Source: Lasiosphaeris hirsuta
Taxonomy: Eukaryota; Ascomycota; Sordariomycetes; Sordariales; Lasiosphaeriaceae
Assembly: GCA_030549175.1 (NCBI GenBank)
Contig: JAUKUA010000004.1
Location: 1,054,001 to 1,118,000, forward strand
Length of the DNA stretch: 64,000 bases
Reading direction: 5' to 3'
A program made the position numbers and the translations under genes. The first letter of the stretch is position 1. The number at the start of each line of letters is the position of its first letter. Positions 1 through 12,319 of this stretch are shown piece by piece. The notes beneath the pieces were generated by a model. The model searched no databases and was not told the DNA's origin. It worked only from the letters and a program-made list of their open reading frames with translations.

Positions 1-1867
1 CTCCGGAGAGTTCGCGCTTCTCCGTCTCTAGCCACTTGCGCTCGGCCTCCTCCTTGGCCTGCTGCAACACCTTCTCTGTGTCCTCTGTCTCCCAAAGATT
101 GCACTTCTTGCACTGAGTACACGGCCTCGGGTCGCCTTCGGGGCGGAAATGTTCGCAAAAGTGTCTGTAGCCTACGTCCGGTCCGTCGTCGGTGCCGCCA
201 ATGTCCTTGCGGCACACGTAGCACATCTTGTACCCGCAGGGGCACGTCAACTTGTTGCAGCCGGCGTTCTTGACAAAGGACGTGTTGCAGCGCGGGCAGA
301 CACGTTTGATGGCCATGCTCATGTTTTGCTCTATTTGCGTGCGAAGGGCTACCAGCGAGGACTCGTTGCAGACGTGTATATCTACCCACGCCTTGCCACA
401 ACTCAAGCAGGAATCCCGAAGGCATTCTTTGTTTTCGCACTTGAACTTGAGACCACGTCGGTGTCGGCGGTGGCGCGTGAGCGCGTCTCCGAACTCCTTG
501 GTGATGCGGTCGCCGATTGCATGTTTAGAGCTTGCCAGCAGGCCAATGAAGCAGACAGCGGTGATGACCGGGAGGAAGAAGGGGATGGTGCAGATACAAA
601 GAACAATGAATATGAGGTTATAGATGTTGTGTACTCGGAGACGCAGCTCCTCCTCGCTCACCGGAAGGTATATGTCATCCACCTCGGCATACTCGCAGAA
701 CGGGCAGCGGACCAGAGGGAGCCCGCTGGATATAATGCTGTGGTCCGCGAGACGCTGGTCAAGCTTGTGCATGATTTCGGCGCCGTTCTTCTCCTCAAGC
801 ATAGCCCGGTGGATGTGGTCCTGCGGAATGTAGCCCTTGCACTCTTGCGACGCCACTGCTGGGCATCTCAGCGTGCCGGTTTCCTTGTCGATGCTCCGCT
901 GCCAGCCCTGCCCGAATACGGCTTCTGTGATGGAGTGCTGTACACAGCGGAAGCAAATCATGTGCCCTTCGGTATTGCATGAGGTAAACTCTTCAAACGC
1001 GGCTTCGGTAAAGCAACAGGCACATTCGAATATGCTCTCTGCTTCTTCTGCCTCCTTGGTGTTGAGGTCCAAAGCAATGCGGCGGTCTTTCTGTTCCTGT
1101 TCGGCGCGAGCATGTCTCCTCAGAGGCATGATCAGCTCGTGGTACAGCTCACGGTCCAGCTCCGCATTCCCTGTTGGCTTGATGCAGGGCAGGATGGATC
1201 CGCGACCCGTTGACTTCCAAATAACCAACGGGTGGGTTTCGGCCTCGTTCGACGTGACGGGCTTCCGTCGCATAAACAAGGCCGAAATGGTAAAGCGCCA
1301 GGACTTTGAGGATAGCTGTACTAGTGATTGACGGGCTTCGAGATACGAGTAATTTGACTCGGCAAGCACAGCGTTGATGGTTGATCGGGATAGCCCCCTG
1401 AACTCATGCCACGCCAGCGCCTTTGCGGCCGCTTTATACCCGTCGCTCCGGAATCTCTCAGAGTTGGGCACCGGAATCGCGCAGTTGCTTCGAGACCTGA
1501 CGCCCGCCTCTCCGTTTTGTTCTGCTGGAAGCCTCCATCGGCCTTTGATATGAGACACGCCGTTTTTCAACAGCACGTCGGCAACCACAGCGAGCCTGGA
1601 CTCGCCCTCAAAAGCCGCCAGCATTTCCCGGAAGACCATGACCTGGATGTTAGGAAACACGACGGCGAGAGCTTCGAGGCACGCATTCAGCTCGCGGAGG
1701 TCGGGGGGCGCGTCGTCGAGAGGTTTCAGGTGAGTCTCGTCGGATATATACACCGACAGGGCCGGGTCGGGGTCGAATGGGGAGGGCATAGCAGAGGAGC
1801 TGGGCGCCGCGAGGCTCTTGGTCTTGGACAGACCGCTGGTCCCAACGATCAACTCCGAGAGCCCCAT
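1..1867 (-). CDS. RBR-type (RING-IBR-RING) E3 ubiquitin ligase, 3' end beyond window
   Basis: One uninterrupted minus-strand frame runs from an ATG at 1867 off the left edge (about 622 residues seen). An in-frame TAG lies five codons upstream, so this ATG is the natural start unless a leader intron exists. RING1 begins near residue 282 (FECACCFTEAAF). Cys/His pairs follow, then an IBR-like segment near 476 (KCENKECLRDSCLSCGKAW) and RING2 near 522 (CPRCNTSF, then GCNKLTC, CGYKMCYVC). The last Cys of GCNKLTC sits where RBR ligases form the ubiquitin thioester. The spacing resembles the TRIAD3/RNF216 branch. Such ligases take ubiquitin from an E2 and pass it to substrate through that Cys. An unusual hydrophobic stretch of about 30 residues (near 415-445) between RING1 and IBR could be a membrane hairpin. 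The substrate is unknown. Confidence 0.85.
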   Translation of the reverse strand, partial: MGLSELIVGTSGLSKTKSLAAPSSSAMPSPFDPDPALSVYISDETHLKPLDDAPPDLRELNACLEALAVVFPNIQVMVFREMLAAFEGESRLAVVADVLLKNGVSHIKGRWRLPAEQNGEAGVRSRSNCAIPVPNSERFRSDGYKAAAKALAWHEFRGLSRSTINAVLAESNYSYLEARQSLVQLSSKSWRFTISALFMRRKPVTSNEAETHPLVIWKSTGRGSILPCIKPTGNAELDRELYHELIMPLRRHARAEQEQKDRRIALDLNTKEAEEAESIFECACCFTEAAFEEFTSCNTEGHMICFRCVQHSITEAVFGQGWQRSIDKETGTLRCPAVASQECKGYIPQDHIHRAMLEEKNGAEIMHKLDQRLADHSIISSGLPLVRCPFCEYAEVDDIYLPVSEEELRLRVHNIYNLIFIVLCICTIPFFLPVITAVCFIGLLASSKHAIGDRITKEFGDALTRHRRHRRGLKFKCENKECLRDSCLSCGKAWVDIHVCNESSLVALRTQIEQNMSMAIKRVCPRCNTSFVKNAGCNKLTCPCGYKMCYVCRKDIGGTDDGPDVGYRHFCEHFRPEGDPRPCTQCKKCNLWETEDTEKVLQQAKEEAERKWLETEKRELSG

Positions 1868-4268
1868 TTTGAAGGTCGGCTAGAGCCAAGGTTTCGCATG
1901 CTGAAGCCGCAATTCAATGTGGACGTATTATGTCCTCGGATACTCTACGTTCATGGCGATGTGGGTGTTCTCGGCCCACAAACTCGTTGTCTTGCGCGTT
2001 GTGACGCTCTTCAGCTGCGACAGAATGTGAATGGGTCGTGAGAATAACCTGGGCAGGAGGCAAGAGACACTACCTGAGGATCTGCTCCCGGTTGCCAGTT
2101 GGCTGTCAGCTGAGGCGTCCCCAACGCTGGGTCCACCCACTGGCCAGGCTAGGTTGGCACGTGGTGGGCTCAGTGGTGCAGCAATCGAGGCCCGCATTTC
2201 AGTCGATTTGCCCCACCTCGAATGCCACTTGGTTGATGTCGCGCCTCAAGCCTGCCTCCGCTCTTTCATCAACGAACGTGCTCCTTCCTATGTGACGGTA
2301 CTGACCTCCTGAAGCGTGCAAAACGGTGCCGAGACTTGGGAAAAGAGGCGGTCATCGTGTCGTCAGGCGACAATGTTGACTTTGATCCTGCATCTCGTAC
2401 AATCTCGACTGATTTTACGTCTTGGGAGCCTGACGGCAGCCATCGCCCACTGCTGACAATTTATGGGAGGCGCCTTGCCACTCATAGCTCCCACAGGCAA
2501 GTTGCGCGCATTGCGATTTCCCCCCTTCGGTTGAAGTCGAAAGGTGTGTGTGCGCGCGCGTCTTCCTAGGGTGGTTATCTGGTGCCTTGCACTAGCTCTA
2601 CGGATCAGCTAGACTGGACTTGTCTTGGTGTTCAGCAGTGAGCCTTCGAGAAGTACATTGCCATCTTCTCTCGGCGGGGTTCCTAGCACACTTCTCCCGA
2701 CGGTGTGAGCGATGAGACACATCAACTCGCTGTTCGGCGCTGGTTGGGCGCTCCCCCACTCTGTTGCGGGGCCTCTGCTGCGTATGCGGGATGCAGACCC
2801 CGTCACCTGTGTCGCCTCCGGTTCGGCCAACGACAACGAGGCCAACACTCTTTCGATACCGCGGCTTCTCCTTCCTTTCACCTTCGGCGCTTTGACGGCC
2901 TGTCCCGCAAGAAGTCGCGGTGAAGGATCCCTGTCGGTTTGTCGAGCAAAATTGACAAAAATTTGTTGGTACCCACCTCACCCCTCAACCGTCTACCCAT
3001 CAAGCCGTCAAGCCGTCAAGCAAACCGAAGGGGTTTGTGGGTGTTACTAGGCCTACCAAGTAGCCAGTACGAATAGTGATTGCTCACTACTTGTCCTCCG
3101 CTTGCTCGACTCTTTGAGCTGTTACACGACCCACTGGGCTGTCTGTCTATAGCTACCCTACTGCCTACCCTACTGCCTGCTTCCATTATCTATCCGCCTG
3201 ACTGTTTACCGCGGGCGCACACACTGGTGCCTATCGTTCGTATTTTTGGGGAGCTGGCTCTCCCGTCAGCATCTTTGCAGCCTAGGCCGCCCTCCGCACT
3301 CGCACATCTTGCCAAGCGGCCAAGCCCAAAATCGAGGCAAGACAGCGAGCCCTCTCGACACCGTCGATAGACTCTGGAAGCGGGCTCGCAACGCATATTG
3401 ACGGTGCTTCACGTGGTGTCAACGCCCTCGGGCACTAACAGGCGGGGCGCAACCGGATGTCGGAGGGATCCTTGGGTCACATCACGTACATACGCTGCTA
3501 TCGCACGCATCCCTCACCTCCTCTTCAGTTCTAAAACAGGCTCGATAGGGCCCTCGTCCACACCGCCTACCACTCGTCCGGTACCTGTGATACCCGACTC
3601 GCAAGCTTGGTGGGAGTCCAACTGGACCCAGGCAATTTTCAGGTGTACCTGTCGTGGCTTGCAGATGTGTTCGAGCAGCGAGAGCTGCAGCATGCCGCTA
3701 ATGCGCCCCCTCCCCTGCTTCTTGGGATGGGTAGGGCTTGACGAATCTTGACGAATCCATGCGTGTCGTGGTGCCGCAGTGGTGTTGTGCTCTCCACTCT
3801 CGGTTCTCCGCCCCTCTCCGCCCTTGTCTTAAGCTCACCGACTTATCGTGCCAAAACATTCGGAGGCAAAACCGCCTTTATCGAAATCTCATTTGCAATC
3901 CAAACAACATGCAGCTAGAGCATTGTAGTATACCGCTCCAGCAAGGGGGACAACGGAGCACTCAACCGGTCCACTCAGGCCATGGCGATTCTCGTTGTCG
4001 CCAGCCCAGACAGCCAGACAACCAACAAGAGTGACAAGTTGCGGGCAGGGCTAGCCTTCAACGTCAATGGCCGGCCGCGACCTTTGTCAGCCACCAAAAA
4101 GGCTCCAAAAGGCACCAGAGTGCCTGACCTGGATTTCGTATTTGTTATAACATGTCCGCCTTTTCGCCTGCCTCTTCTGCCTCGCCCTCCCCTCGTCTAC
4201 CCTCCCTGCTTTGAAGGGTCGGTCTGGATTGTTGTCGGATCTCCTTATTGGTCGTTCGCTTTGCCATT
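1868..4268. other. Intergenic, divergent between RBR ligase and F-box gene
   Basis: About 2.4 kb without a convincing gene. Small open frames on both strands lack family motifs and consistent splice partners. The stretch must hold the promoters of the two divergent genes; the part before 4269 is C/T-rich, as is common in fungal leaders. Confidence 0.6.
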
Positions 4269-5570
4269 ATGGATTTTTTTCCCGTCGAGCTGCTCCGTCT
4301 CGTCTTCGACTACTGCGACGGTGCCACGACGAGAACGCTCCGCCTTGTGTCCAGCAGGCTCGCCGATGTGGGCTATGAATATCTGCTGCCTCCACACTTC
4401 GCCGCGGTCGAGTGGAAGGACGATGTCAAGCGGCTGCACTCGATCGCCACACACGAGCGTCTGCGAGGCAGCATCCGCTCCGTAACCTTTAACTTCTCAA
4501 AGGTTGACGAGTACAATGCCCGCCACACATCCTTTTTCCAGCACTGGCCCCAGGAGCCCGAGGAGCGGAGCGTCCTTCTCCAGGATGCCTGGATCAAGTA
4601 CTACGAGCTGGAGGAGCGGAGCCGGAACCTTCCGCCCTTCCACGCTCGGTCAGCCATGGTCGAGGACTCCTTCAAGCGCCTGCACAACCTAAGGGAACTG
4701 GAAATCACCTACACCAAATGCCCATATGACATCGAAGTACTCCGGGAGGTATTCCTCAAGCGAATCTGCAGGAAGCGGGACAGAGCCCAGGCCTGCAAGA
4801 ACATGAACGCAATTGTGTCGGCCGTCCGACATGTTCGGCTATCGTCGCTCACTATCGACCAGTTGCCGCTGGAGATCTTCAAGCTCGCCGATGAACGCCG
4901 CCACTGGTTTGACTGCGCGCGTTCCTTTGCCAGCCTGTCGAAGCTGGACCTGGTCCTGGACTCCCCCAACAGCCTCTTCCCGGCGGCGCGAGCCCGAGCC
5001 ATCAACGGACTCGGGCACGTTCTCCAGTTCTCTCCTAATCTGACCCACCTGTCCTTGGGCGTGCACACGTACCACGCCCCGATGGAAAAGTTCAACCTCT
5101 CGTTCCACGAGCTCCTGGGCGACTTCACCTACGAGAAGCTCACAGACTTAAAGCTGGAAGGCATCAGCTGTGGCGAGGAGGATCTGCGCGCCTTCCTAGT
5201 GCGGCACGGACGCACGCTCGAGCGGCTGCGGCTCGGCGGGAGAGGTCTCGCCAACCCGTACGATATTAGCATCGGGGGCGTACACCTCCACGAGGGCACG
5301 TTCCGGTCGCTGTTCGCGTCGCTGCAGGGCGGCGCCAAGCTACCCAAGCTGCAACGCTTCCACCTCGAGGGCGACATGGAGGCCGGCGACTTCATGACCA
5401 GCTCGCGCGAGATGTACAAGTTCCACGCCGTCAGCGACGACAACTGGGCTGACGTCCCCAAGACCCGGCGCAACCCGCGGAGGACTATAGACTGTCTTGC
5501 GCTCGAGCGGTACCTCCTCCACGGCGGCGCGTACCCGAAGCTGGTTACCACTGTTGAGGCGAGCGAATGA
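4269..5570 (+). CDS. F-box domain protein
   Basis: Single-exon gene of 433 residues. The start is the ATG at 4269, which opens directly into the F-box (MDFFPVELLRLVFDYCDGA); a non-ATG extension upstream is not needed. F-box proteins recruit substrates to SCF (Skp1-cullin-Rbx1) ubiquitin ligases through this N-terminal helix set. The remainder has leucine-rich amphipathic segments (LSKLDLVLDSPNSLF, FSPNLTHLSLGVHTYHA, KLTDLKLEGISCGEEDLRAF, LERLRLGGRGLANPYD) typical of the irregular LRR-like C-terminal halves of fungal F-box proteins, likely the substrate-binding part. The substrate cannot be told from sequence. Confidence 0.8.
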   Translation: MDFFPVELLRLVFDYCDGATTRTLRLVSSRLADVGYEYLLPPHFAAVEWKDDVKRLHSIATHERLRGSIRSVTFNFSKVDEYNARHTSFFQHWPQEPEERSVLLQDAWIKYYELEERSRNLPPFHARSAMVEDSFKRLHNLRELEITYTKCPYDIEVLREVFLKRICRKRDRAQACKNMNAIVSAVRHVRLSSLTIDQLPLEIFKLADERRHWFDCARSFASLSKLDLVLDSPNSLFPAARARAINGLGHVLQFSPNLTHLSLGVHTYHAPMEKFNLSFHELLGDFTYEKLTDLKLEGISCGEEDLRAFLVRHGRTLERLRLGGRGLANPYDISIGGVHLHEGTFRSLFASLQGGAKLPKLQRFHLEGDMEAGDFMTSSREMYKFHAVSDDNWADVPKTRRNPRRTIDCLALERYLLHGGAYPKLVTTVEASE

Positions 5571-8500
5571 TGGGACGAAAAACAATAATGATTAAACGGA
5601 CTCTCTTATTCGCTCCTTTTGGCATCGGTGTTGGGGCGTGTTTTGGCTTTTGTAGCCTTGCTCTTTGCTGAGGCAGCGGCTTGCTTGAGCATTGCATGTG
5701 TTATGAGACAGTGGGGTAAGAGGGGAGGGAGTGGTGATGATGACTGTAGCCTGCATCTCCACATTCTCTTCGAGTCATGTCTGCTGTTTTGGGGTTGGTG
5801 TACGGTGCGGCTGGCTGGCAGGCGAGGAGCAGTTACCACAGGATGCCGCCTCGGCCTGTCGCTGGCATATCGCTTGCTACTTGTACATACTCGGGGGAGG
5901 CTAGTTTGAGTTTTTCCTTCCGCTTTTGGGCTCTTTTTCCGAGATGGAAGAGGGTACATTGGACGGGACGTTGTCTGGCTTACGGCGTTGTATTTGGGTT
6001 GATACGGGGATAGGACATAAAAAGATAGACAGACTGCAAGCAATTGTCGGACCGACAGATACCAAACCTACTCTTTACTGACTGACATATGACTCTTTGG
6101 GGTATCTGGTGATTGGCATTTGGCGGTATTGCTTGGGTTTCGGATGCTGTTCACCATCTGAATAGTCAATTGCCATCGAAAGCATACCCTAACGCCATAA
6201 ATATTGGTTGGACTGAGAATGGGACTTACTTTACCGTAATGTCCTTGGATGTAGATGTTGACTATAGAAGCCCACACAATCAAAGCAACCAAAAAAGCAG
6301 CTGAAAACGCAAGAGGTGGGTGGCAAGACCTGTGGCTAGACGAGCGCTATTTTAATTGATGTGCCTGGGCATTGATGGAAAAGGGGCTGGCAGAGCGGGC
6401 GAGGAACACTCCCCCGAATCAGGGGCTAACCCAGCTTAAAGTCTCGTTGATATAGCTAGGAGTCTATCAAGCAAATCACTTGGCATATACGTACTTTATT
6501 GAGCCGCACACATACGTTAAGCGGAGGGAACTTACACGTTCGGCCTCATTACTGAAACTAGCTACTGCAAAGGCTCATCACTCCCGTTGACCCCTTCGCC
6601 AAGCCTTGCTCGCTGTGATTATTGTGTAAGAGGCGTTACATATTTCTTGACGAACGCCTGTCCAGAGCTTGGTTCGGTGCTAAGGCGCTCGGGATTGCGC
6701 TCACACATTATCAGTTACCGGACTTAGTGGGTATAAGGTATGATAATAAGCCTCGGCGGCCCCCAGCTCCGTGTTTCGGGCCGGGCCTGGCGTCTCCGAG
6801 CCTCCCGCTCTCGAGCATGACGTGAGAGTAGGATGTAGATGACCGCGTTGATGCGAGCAAACCAGCCCAGCTAAAAGCATCGCGATTGCAGAATGCATGT
6901 TGGGCGCAGTCATTCCATGTAAGAGCACAGGTGAGGTTTCTTTTTTTGGGGCTAGGGGGGCACGGGGGATGGTGCGACGGCAGATGTGTGCCTTTTCTTC
7001 TCGGGCCTACCAACTTTTCGCGATGGGTTTGGTCTGCACACAAAAGGCCTCCTGATCGAGATTCTCGTCAACCCCCTTTTCCTTTGCACCCAACTGTTGT
7101 TGGTCATCACCTTGAAGCCAAGACGGCCCATGGGATTGGGAGAGGTAAAGTGCTTGCAGTAGAAAAAGCAACGAAACGTCCGAGCGCCGGCTAGTTTCGC
7201 GTCGGGAGAAGCAAATGTTGGGTCTGTGTGCTGAGCGTACTTCCAGGTGGGGGTTCCATTGGGGGTGAGACATGTGTTGCTTGAGCTTCTCGTTGGAGTT
7301 TGCGGTTTTCGTGGGATGCAGGAGTTGACTCGGTTGGCTATGGGAATATTTTAGGCCATAGACATAGGGTCCAATGGTGCGGAGAGAAGACCATTGATGT
7401 TGCATTCATTTCTCTCCCGTCACATCGGGCCTGTGGCTAGAAAGCCATGATCGGACGAGGCGCACGTTAGGCCGAGGTGGCTTTTAGGGCTGCCCGCCAC
7501 AAGGCCGCCGCGCGCAGGCAGTCAATGAGTTCCCCTGATCGACGATGAAAAAAGGAGACATCACCTGCAGCTGTGGGAAGCACTGGGAACGGGCAACGGG
7601 AACGTCACGGATGTGGCTGCGGGTTTTCAAAATGAGTTCCTGCGTCCAAGTAATATTTCCCGTCTGTACTGTGATGCCTCAGCGGTGTCTCGGGTTGACA
7701 TCCTGTGCCACGGCGGGCGTGCCCCTCGGGGCGTAATGAAGCGCGGATTGATTTGTCCTCTTGGACCTATGGACACTGAGGACTATTTCCGCTGGCATGC
7801 GTTTTGTTTGCTCTGCGCCCATGGATTGGATATCCTGTCGGCGGCAGGCTGCAGCGAGACTCAACTTCCCGAAACGGGAGACATGGGATTGGAAGTTGTT
7901 CGTCGTTGAAGCAGGCAGAGGCGGGGTTTGCAGATAGGATAGGCGAGTCCACGTACTCTGTCCTTCGACTGCAGTGGCCCAGTTTCAAGATGGCTCTCTA
8001 TTCCGCGTTTCGAGCTTGTCAGGTCGGTCGAAGCAAGATACTTTTGTCGGCGCAAGATCCGCTGAGATCTTGAGCATGACGACATACTGTTGAGCGAAAT
8101 GGAAAGAGCAAAACCAGCGATAGTGGACGTGCCAGGCGGCGTAGTTTAGGGCAGCAGGGCTAGGCCTTGTCAAAATCGACTTGGCGGTGGGCTGGGGACT
8201 ACTCTTTACCGGGGACTCCCAGCTCGGAAGATGGTCGGTCCACCGGCGAGGTCCTTTGGGCGTGAGGGTGGTGGCTGCCGACTCCCGCTCGATTGTATCT
8301 GGCAGGTGCCTCTTTCAACTTGCATGGACGACACCTATAACACCAGCACTGAATCGAGGGCGGCAAGGGATTGACCACACCAAGGCGGCTTCAATGGGAA
8401 TACATCGCATCTGAGATTGGTTCTAAAGCTAGAGAGGAGGACTTCGCGCGCTCACGCGTCTCCCCTCCCTAGGGAAGAGCAGACTATTATTTGTAGAGCC

Positions 8501-9974
8501 AGGGCAACCTTAATTGTAACCGCCGACCACGGAGATCTTATGCCCACGGATACGGTAGAGTCGGGTTGGGCGTCGCAGAGATGGATCTCAGGCCAATTTA
8601 TTGGAGTCACTACCGATAGGGAAGCTCGCAAGCAAGCGACCGGTATTCAGGGAGGGCATTTGCTCCGGCTTCCATGCAACCATGGTTCTCATCTTACTAT
8701 CGAGGGATTCATATGTGGATGTAAGCAGAAATCAAGTCGCGATTCCATTCCACACTGAACCCTTCACGCGGGACCAGGGACGCGACATCCCCTCGCCTCT
8801 TGCAGAAAAGAAATCATTTTCGGACCCCTCCCAACCAACCCAGACTAACATGCTGCCTCCCCTCTCCCACCTTTGACCTCAGCTGATGCGCTTTGCACCT
8901 CACATAAAGAACTGCTGTCTTGCTCGTGTCGTTTTGCTTCCTTTTGCGACTTCATTAGGTCCCCGTCCGAGTCGTTCTTGTCGATTGCCTTAGCTTGTGG
9001 CCACCAACCAGGGCACCACTCTGGCGCACTGACTGGCGCCGGGCGATCCGACGAATCCATCGTGGCTTCCTGATCGACACCTGGACAAGCCCACCGAGGA
9101 AAATCGAGCGAAAATCCAAACCTAGATCTAGGCACAACCAGACCTACCGGGCACGCTGCTCGCCGCTGCTTCTCGGAACCTCCATCCTGGTCCCGGGTGT
9201 GTGGATGCTGACCTGCGGATGGCCTCGCCCCTGCCAGACGGATATTAATGCCAATTTTTGCAATCAACTCTGCTCAGGCACACAAACAAGCTACCCCCAT
9301 CGTCCCCTCAATTTGCGGCGGACTGCGGGGCTCCCAGCGTGAAGGGTCGTCGTCATTGCCCTACAAAGTGCCGCAAGGCTTGCAATACCTGCCAGAGCTG
9401 CACCAGGGCGGATGCGAGGGTCTGGAGAGGGTGTGCTGCCACGGTAAGCCACTATAGGCGCTTGACCCAGCTTCCACTGCTGCAACGGTCCCCTGCCGAC
9501 GTTCCAGTTTCCAGCCCCCAGGCAACCCCAGGCACCCCCAGCACACCCAGCACACCCAGGGTCGCATCTTCGCCATCCTTGCTTTTTGCTGCGCTCGGTT
9601 GTTGGCGTGACCTGTGCCCACGTCACACCTCGCCGACTCCCAGTTCGCCCGACGTTCCCTCACCCCACCACAAGCACCTCGGCGCACCTCCACACAAGTT
9701 AAATCCTGGCGAGGGTTGCGAAGGGGCTGACTGGATACGGGCCTGCCCCGGCTTGCATGCCACCTGGGTATCGCTGCCTTTTGACTGAGTGCCTGGGTCG
9801 GATTGAAAACGCTGCCAACTGCACTCTTTGCTCGCTTCGCCAGCACTCGACTCGCCCTTTGTCTGGGCGACCTGAAAGGGAGGTTTCTCGGCCGTTACTG
9901 CCAGCAGACATCTGCTCCCTGCACAACACCTCGATCGTTGCCAGATATTGGTGAGCCACAGCCGACGAACCGCC
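5571..9974. other. Gene-poor spacer of 4.4 kb
   Basis: No ORF here shows a known domain, periodic codon bias or a splice-joined frame. The longest open frames (for example 9258-9788 +) are proline/serine-rich shadows of C-rich DNA. The right end should contain the promoter and leader of the SYLF gene; the stretch 9460-9700 is strongly C-rich with short CACCC-like repeats near 9520-9560. I see no tRNA or transposon motif. Confidence 0.5.
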
Positions 9975-12319
9975 ATGCAGCGCGTCTCGGCTCTTCTCCC
10001 CTCGTGGGACCGCTCCAAGACACACAATGCGGCCTCGACGACGACAACCACCTCGCCTCCCATCGCCGCGAAGACGAGAGCGCCGTTAGCCCTCGACAAG
10101 GTTTTTGGTTGGGCCGAAAAGATTACCGTGCCGGTCCACCGCATCAGCATCAGTACGGCACCCACACCAGCACCACCCGCTCGTTACGTCCGTGAGACTT
10201 ACTGGCCGACGACCCTCGATAAAGAGTGCGACAAGGCCGCCAGGATTCTCAAGTCATTTTGCAGTAAGTGGCCGGCCGCATCTAGTGCGGATTGCTCCAA
10301 ATGTGTTGAGTGAGACTAACAACCAGATCAGCCGATGGCTTTCTCGCCCATGAGTCGCAGGACACAGACTCAACTGAACCGCCCAAAACACCAACATATG
10401 TCACCAAGAAAATACCGCCACGAATAATTCAAAATGCCGTCGGCCTCGCTGTTTTCTCTTGCGTGCGATCCGGTCTTTGGATGTCTGGGTCTGGCGGAGC
10501 AGGTCTGATCACGGCCCGGAAGGCCGATGGAACGTGGTCACCTCCTTCGGGCATAATACTCCACACTGCTGCATTGGGATTTGTGATAGGAGTCGATATC
10601 TACGACTGCGTCCTCGTCATCAACAGTGTCCAGACTCTGGAAATGTTCACCCGCCCAAGGCTTACCCTCGGTTCTGATGTCACTCTGACAGTCGGGCCAC
10701 TGATCGATGTGGCGTCTTCGGAACAGGACGTACGGTGGAAGGGGCTTAGTGATACTGTTCTAACGTACGTCAAAGCCAGAGGAAAGCATCAAGCCGTCCC
10801 GCTTGATGGTTCGCTAGTCGCGGAGAGGGGCAATGAAAACGAAAGGTTTTACTGCTCCAACGTCAGCGTCTTGGATGTCTTGGCTGGCAACATCCCAAAA
10901 AGTATTCCCGAGATGTGTCCGCTGTTCGAGGTCATCAAGGCTGCCGAAGGCCGTTCCGATTACGACAAGGCTCTCGTGGAATTTCTGGCGCAACAACCCG
11001 CGCCGGGTGATGCTCTAATCGAAACACCAACGATGTCGCCTGCCTCTCCCACTGCGAAACCCCCCTTTGGAATTCCGGACCTGGATGACCCGGATCCGTT
11101 TGGTGTGATTGGCTTAGAAATGGCGGGCATTGAGATCAGAGAGGCTGGTACTCGCCTACGGCCGACGAGCACATCATTCGAGTACAACCCGAGCCCAACG
11201 AGCCCAGTATTCGCCAGGTTTAGCCGCCAGAGCGTCGACACATTTCTTTCGAGAAGCAATAGGGGCAGCTACATGTCAGCAAAGACCCAGGCCACGGCCG
11301 TGACGGACGCCTACACCCAGACAGACGTGGCGAGTACTGCAGAGACGAGCTTTAGCCGTGCCAATAGTGATGACGGGCGAGACAACGTTTCAGAGAAGCT
11401 TCCAACTGTGATGGAGCCGGATGAGATTGATTACACCAAGGTTGATACAAGCATGATTGATCGATTTAGTCCTAAGCCTACTAAGGAGGACGAAGCCGCC
11501 AAACCCGTGGATGCCCCAGCTGCGGAGGTCAAACAGGATAGTGTGACCAAGCCGGAAGTTGTAGACAAGGCCATCAACACCGAAATAACCGAAAAGACCG
11601 AAGAGGTCTGCAGCATTCCTACCGACGAGCGTGACGAAGATGCTGACGACGAGGACGAAGAGGAGGACGAGGAAGATGAGCCAGTCATTTGCGAAGTCGC
11701 AACAGCCCAGCCCACTCGCACATCTATCAGAGCATCCCAAGTCGCTCAGGTCATCCATGCCAAGGGGGCGATTGTTACCATTCCGAAGCGGATACCTCCC
11801 CCCCTCCCGGCGCGGAGTCCTGCACGTACTTCGAGGGCAAGCAAGACCGAATTTGGTGGCGACGTTTCGTCCCTAAGGAGCCCACTACGAAGCTCTTTTC
11901 TCTCAGCGGATTCACGCACCCAAGAGGTGCAAACTGCTAGTGAGGGTGCCACTGAAGCTACGTCTGGCGAGGTATTTGCTACCCCGCCTGCCGTCGCCGA
12001 AACCGAGCTTAACAAAGTCTCTCTCGAACTTGGAAAGGCCGATACTCAAGGACACCGCAAGAACTCGTCTTCTGTCTGCACGACCGTACCGACGACAGCG
12101 GAACAAGGACAGAGCACCGAGGCCGTGCCCCCTGTTCCGTCTACATCACAAATGGCTGAGCGAAGCTCTTCGGTCGATGAATTTGAACACGAGCCACACA
12201 CCCCACCAATCGAGAACGGCTTTATGAACGTCGAGAACGAAAAGTTGGGTGTGGAGAACGTTCAGGAGGTTAGCATTGCCTCTCATCTTTCCGAGGCAAA
12301 TGCCGTCGCAACTGCATAG
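9975..12319 (+). CDS. SYLF (Ysc84/DUF500) domain protein
   Basis: Two exons, 9975-10263 and 10332-12319 (758 residues). The 68-nt intron has donor GTAAGT, a CTAAC branch box and acceptor AG at 10331, giving the junction SFC-TDGF. The SYLF domain covers roughly residues 80-310: CDKAARILKSFC, then KKIPPRIIQNAVGLAVFS, SGSGGAGLITARKADGTW and GVDIYDCVLVIN. In yeast Ysc84 and relatives this lipid- and actin-binding fold acts in endocytic actin patches; this subgroup (long acidic tail, no SH3) is less studied. The C-terminal half is low-complexity, with an acidic run near 11635-11680 and many Ser/Thr/Pro, probably disordered. No SH3 or FYVE domain is visible. Confidence 0.85.

Noticed and set aside
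9258..9788. 176-codon frame upstream of the SYLF gene
   Set aside because: Pro/Ser/Thr-rich, no domain, likely promoter or leader DNA.
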